Below the pieces are notes generated by a model. That model saw only the letters and a list, made by a program, of their open reading frames with translations, had not been told where the DNA came from and did no database searches. A stretch of 64,000 bases of DNA from Xanthomonas rydalmerensis. GTDB lineage: Bacteria > Pseudomonadota > Gammaproteobacteria > Xanthomonadales > Xanthomonadaceae. Shown here piece by piece: positions 62,366 through 64,000 of this stretch. Every line of letters begins with the position of its first letter. Positions within the stretch are counted from its first letter, which is position 1. The stretch lies in the NCBI RefSeq assembly GCF_033170385.1, contig NZ_CP126170.1:644001-708000 (forward strand), read 5' to 3'. The translations under genes were made by a program, and so were the position numbers.

Positions 62366-62370
62366 CTTGA
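61978..62370 (+). CDS. DUF559 (Vsr-like) endonuclease-fold protein
   Basis: A 130-residue protein of the DUF559 family, which has the PD-(D/E)xK fold of Vsr repair endonucleases. Conserved segments are ARQLRRTMTDAERALWRSLRSGQLQGFKFRRQYPIPPYIADFCC, LIVEIDGAQHTEPRDVTRTRWLESRGWRIVRFWNNDVL and the Asp/Glu catalytic residues in YIADFCC and VEIDG. The C-terminal [12 protein letters not shown] comes from the flanking repeat. Its GC content is lower than hpd and hmgA. Function of the family is unknown; the gene sits as an insert between two genes of one pathway. Confidence 0.85.
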   Translation: MTIKPPLPTATLTHARQLRRTMTDAERALWRSLRSGQLQGFKFRRQYPIPPYIADFCCVSAKLIVEIDGAQHTEPRDVTRTRWLESRGWRIVRFWNNDVLLSRDAVIQAICDATGAPYPHPNPSPGGRGA

Positions 62371-62388
62371 TACCCAAGGCTCAAGCAT

Positions 62389-63687
62389 ATGCATGACCAT
62401 CATCGCTACATGTCCGGCTTCGGCAACGAATTCGCCACCGAAGCGGTGCCCGGCGCGTTGCCGGTCGGGCAGAACTCGCCGCAGCGCGTGGCCCACGGCC
62501 TGTACGCCGAGCAGTTGTCGGGCACCGCGTTCACCGCGCCGCGCGGGGTCAACCGCCGCAGCTGGCTGTATCGCATCCGCCCGGCGGTACTGCATGGCGG
62601 CTTCGTCGCCTACGAGCGCGCCGGCGCGTTCCACAACGATTTCCAGCGCGGGCCGGTGCCGCCGGACCAGTTGCGCTGGAGCCCGTTGCCGCTGCCGGAA
62701 ACGCCGGTGGACTTCGTCGATGGTCTGTACGCCATGGCCGGCAACGGCTCGGCCGAAGCGCAGCACGGCGTGGCGGTGCACCTGTATGCGGCCAACGCCT
62801 CGATGCAGGGACGTTTCTTCTACAACGCCGACGCGGAAATGCTGTTGGTGCCGCAACTCGGCCAACTGCGCCTGTGCACCGAACTGGGCACGCTGGAGGT
62901 CGCGCCGCAGGAGATCGCGGTGATCCCGCGCGGCGTGCGCTTCCGCGTGGAGCTGCCCGATGGTGCTTCGCGCGGCTACGTGTGCGAGAACTTCGGTGGC
63001 CTGCTGCGGTTGCCGGACCTGGGGCCGATCGGCGCCAACGGCCTGGCCAACCCGCGCGACTTCCTCACTCCGGTGGCCGCCTACGAGGAAGACGAGGGCG
63101 AGTTCGAACTGATCGCCAAGTTCCAGGGCCACCTGTGGCGCGCGCCGATCGGGCATTCGCCGCTGGACGTGGTCGCCTGGCACGGCAACTACGCCCCGTA
63201 CAAGTACGACCTGCGCCGCTTCAACACCATCGGCTCGATCAGCTTCGATCATCCCGATCCGAGCATCTTCACCGTGCTGACCGCGCCCAGCGACACGCCC
63301 GGGACCGCCAACATGGATTTCGCGATCTTCCCGCCGCGCTGGCTGGTGGCGCAGCACACCTTCCGGCCGCCGTGGTTCCACCGCAACGTGGCCAGCGAGT
63401 TCATGGGCCTGGTGCACGGCGTCTACGATGCCAAGGCCGACGGCTTCGCCCCGGGCGGCGCGTCGCTGCACAACTGCATGAGCGGACACGGGCCGGACGC
63501 GGCCACCTTCGACAAGGCCTCGCAGGCCGACCTGTCGCGCCCGGATGTCATCGCCGACACCATGGCCTTCATGTTCGAGACGCGCGCGGTGCTGCGCCCG
63601 ACCGCGCAGGCGCTGGACGCCGCGCACCGCCAGCGCGACTACCAGCAGTGCTGGCAGGGCCTGCGCCGGCACTTCCGCGCGCCCTGA
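62389..63687 (+). CDS. hmgA: Homogentisate 1,2-dioxygenase
   Basis: A 432-residue iron dioxygenase opening the ring of homogentisate to maleylacetoacetate. It starts [31 protein letters not shown] with [11 protein letters not shown], and the C-terminal cupin holds the metal site ([18 protein letters not shown] with ligand His and Glu, and [11 protein letters not shown] with ligand His). Usual length. ATG 62389 is closest to the conserved start. Together with hpd it carries tyrosine catabolism; hydrolase and isomerase genes are not in the window. Confidence 0.94.
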   Translation: MHDHHRYMSGFGNEFATEAVPGALPVGQNSPQRVAHGLYAEQLSGTAFTAPRGVNRRSWLYRIRPAVLHGGFVAYERAGAFHNDFQRGPVPPDQLRWSPLPLPETPVDFVDGLYAMAGNGSAEAQHGVAVHLYAANASMQGRFFYNADAEMLLVPQLGQLRLCTELGTLEVAPQEIAVIPRGVRFRVELPDGASRGYVCENFGGLLRLPDLGPIGANGLANPRDFLTPVAAYEEDEGEFELIAKFQGHLWRAPIGHSPLDVVAWHGNYAPYKYDLRRFNTIGSISFDHPDPSIFTVLTAPSDTPGTANMDFAIFPPRWLVAQHTFRPPWFHRNVASEFMGLVHGVYDAKADGFAPGGASLHNCMSGHGPDAATFDKASQADLSRPDVIADTMAFMFETRAVLRPTAQALDAAHRQRDYQQCWQGLRRHFRAP

Positions 63688-63765
63688 GCACGCGCCGGCG
63701 CGGCCGCGCCGCTCAGGCTGTTGCCGTTGCCGACGCTGGCACCGTCATGGACGGCGGCGCTGCGC

Positions 63766-63999
63766 TCAGGCGGCCTCCGCCGCGGCCGTCAGCGCGCCGT
63801 GCAGCGATGCCGGCAGGATCTCCAGCACGCGCTCGCGGATGCGCTGCGCGTAGCGCTCGGAGGTCATCTCCGGCATCGTGCGTAGCACCAGCGCGATCGC
63901 GCGCAGGGTGTCGTGTTCCTCACGCGCGGCGCGCAATTGCGACTGCAGGGCAGGCGAGGCCGGATGGCGCTGCAGTTGCAGCAGGTCCAGCAGATACAT
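63766..63999 (-). CDS. Hypothetical helical protein at the right edge
   Basis: A 77-residue protein, MYLLDLLQLQRHPASPALQSQLRAAREEHDTLRAIALVLRTMPEMTSERYAQRIRERVLEILP..., almost all helical, with no membrane span or export signal. The start lies at the last bases of the window, so the protein may begin here or be longer upstream. It converges on hmgA. No family recognised. Confidence 0.5.
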   Translation of the reverse strand: MYLLDLLQLQRHPASPALQSQLRAAREEHDTLRAIALVLRTMPEMTSERYAQRIRERVLEILPASLHGALTAAAEAA

Positions 64000-64000
64000 G

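Overview
The window is 64 kb of GC-rich chromosome, most likely from Xanthomonas or a close relative in the Lysobacteraceae. The reasons are the many copies of a palindromic repeat with core GGAGCGGCTTCAGCCGCGAC, the CCCTCACCCCAACCCCTCTCCC hairpin repeats, the GGGATTGGGGATTCGGG repeats, and the gene set: a complete non-phosphorylated L-fucose route, FecIR/TonB receptor signalling, M4 protease, XAC2610-like protein, and hpd/hmgA. No rRNA, tRNA or CRISPR array was seen.

Layout. 1-2.2 kb: the 3' end of glycerol kinase, a small proline/aspartate-rich protein, a HAD phosphatase, and a membrane-protein gene broken by a 34-bp tandem duplication. 2.6-11.9 kb: an L-fucose catabolic locus. Five enzyme genes run rightward (fucose dehydrogenase, fuconolactonase, ketodeoxyfuconate dehydrogenase, diketo-acid hydrolase, fuconate dehydratase). 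An IS110-family element follows, then a leftward fucose mutarotase-fucP pair and a divergent IclR regulator. 12.05-13.2 kb: two low-GC gene cassettes bounded by integron attC sites, with no integrase in the window. 13.5-15.2 kb: a membrane redoxin, a six-cysteine exported peptide and a DUF4142 lipoprotein. 15.3-22.3 kb: pirin, then FecI-type sigma, FecR, a TonB-dependent receptor and an AppA-like histidine phosphatase. 22.5-29.8 kb: quinone oxidoreductase, MscS channel, UbiB-type kinase and XAC2610-like protein. 29.96-31.2 kb: a second, inverted copy of the same IS110 element. 31.4-45.2 kb: dihydroxyacetone kinase, tandem DUF808 membrane proteins, diguanylate cyclase, ParB-like protein, MgtC, fructokinase-type kinase, NAD(P)-binding proteins, DEAD-box helicase and a Sel1/TPR protein. 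45.9-56.3 kb: M4 protease, the branched-chain ketoacid dehydrogenase operon (E1 alpha, E1 beta, SH3 protein, E2) and a large secreted nuclease. 56.7-64 kb: aromatic amino-acid and peptide use (kynA, POT transporter, MarR regulator, hpd, hmgA), with a repeat-flanked DUF559 gene wedged between hpd and hmgA.

How the genes work together. FucP imports L-fucose, the mutarotase interconverts its anomers, and the five rightward genes oxidise and cleave it to pyruvate and L-lactate under likely IclR control. The sigma/anti-sigma/receptor/phosphatase block looks like a surface-signalled system that could couple outer-membrane uptake to release of phosphate from phytate-like substrates. The right end degrades tryptophan, tyrosine and branched-chain ketoacids.

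The most notable signals are these. Both IS110 copies inserted at the same point of the palindromic repeat, and their 5' noncoding end holds short matches to target and donor in the order expected of a bridge RNA. There is an integrase-less cassette array. A palindromic repeat is read in frame inside the E2 linker. A redoxin is paired with a tiny cysteine-rich exported peptide.
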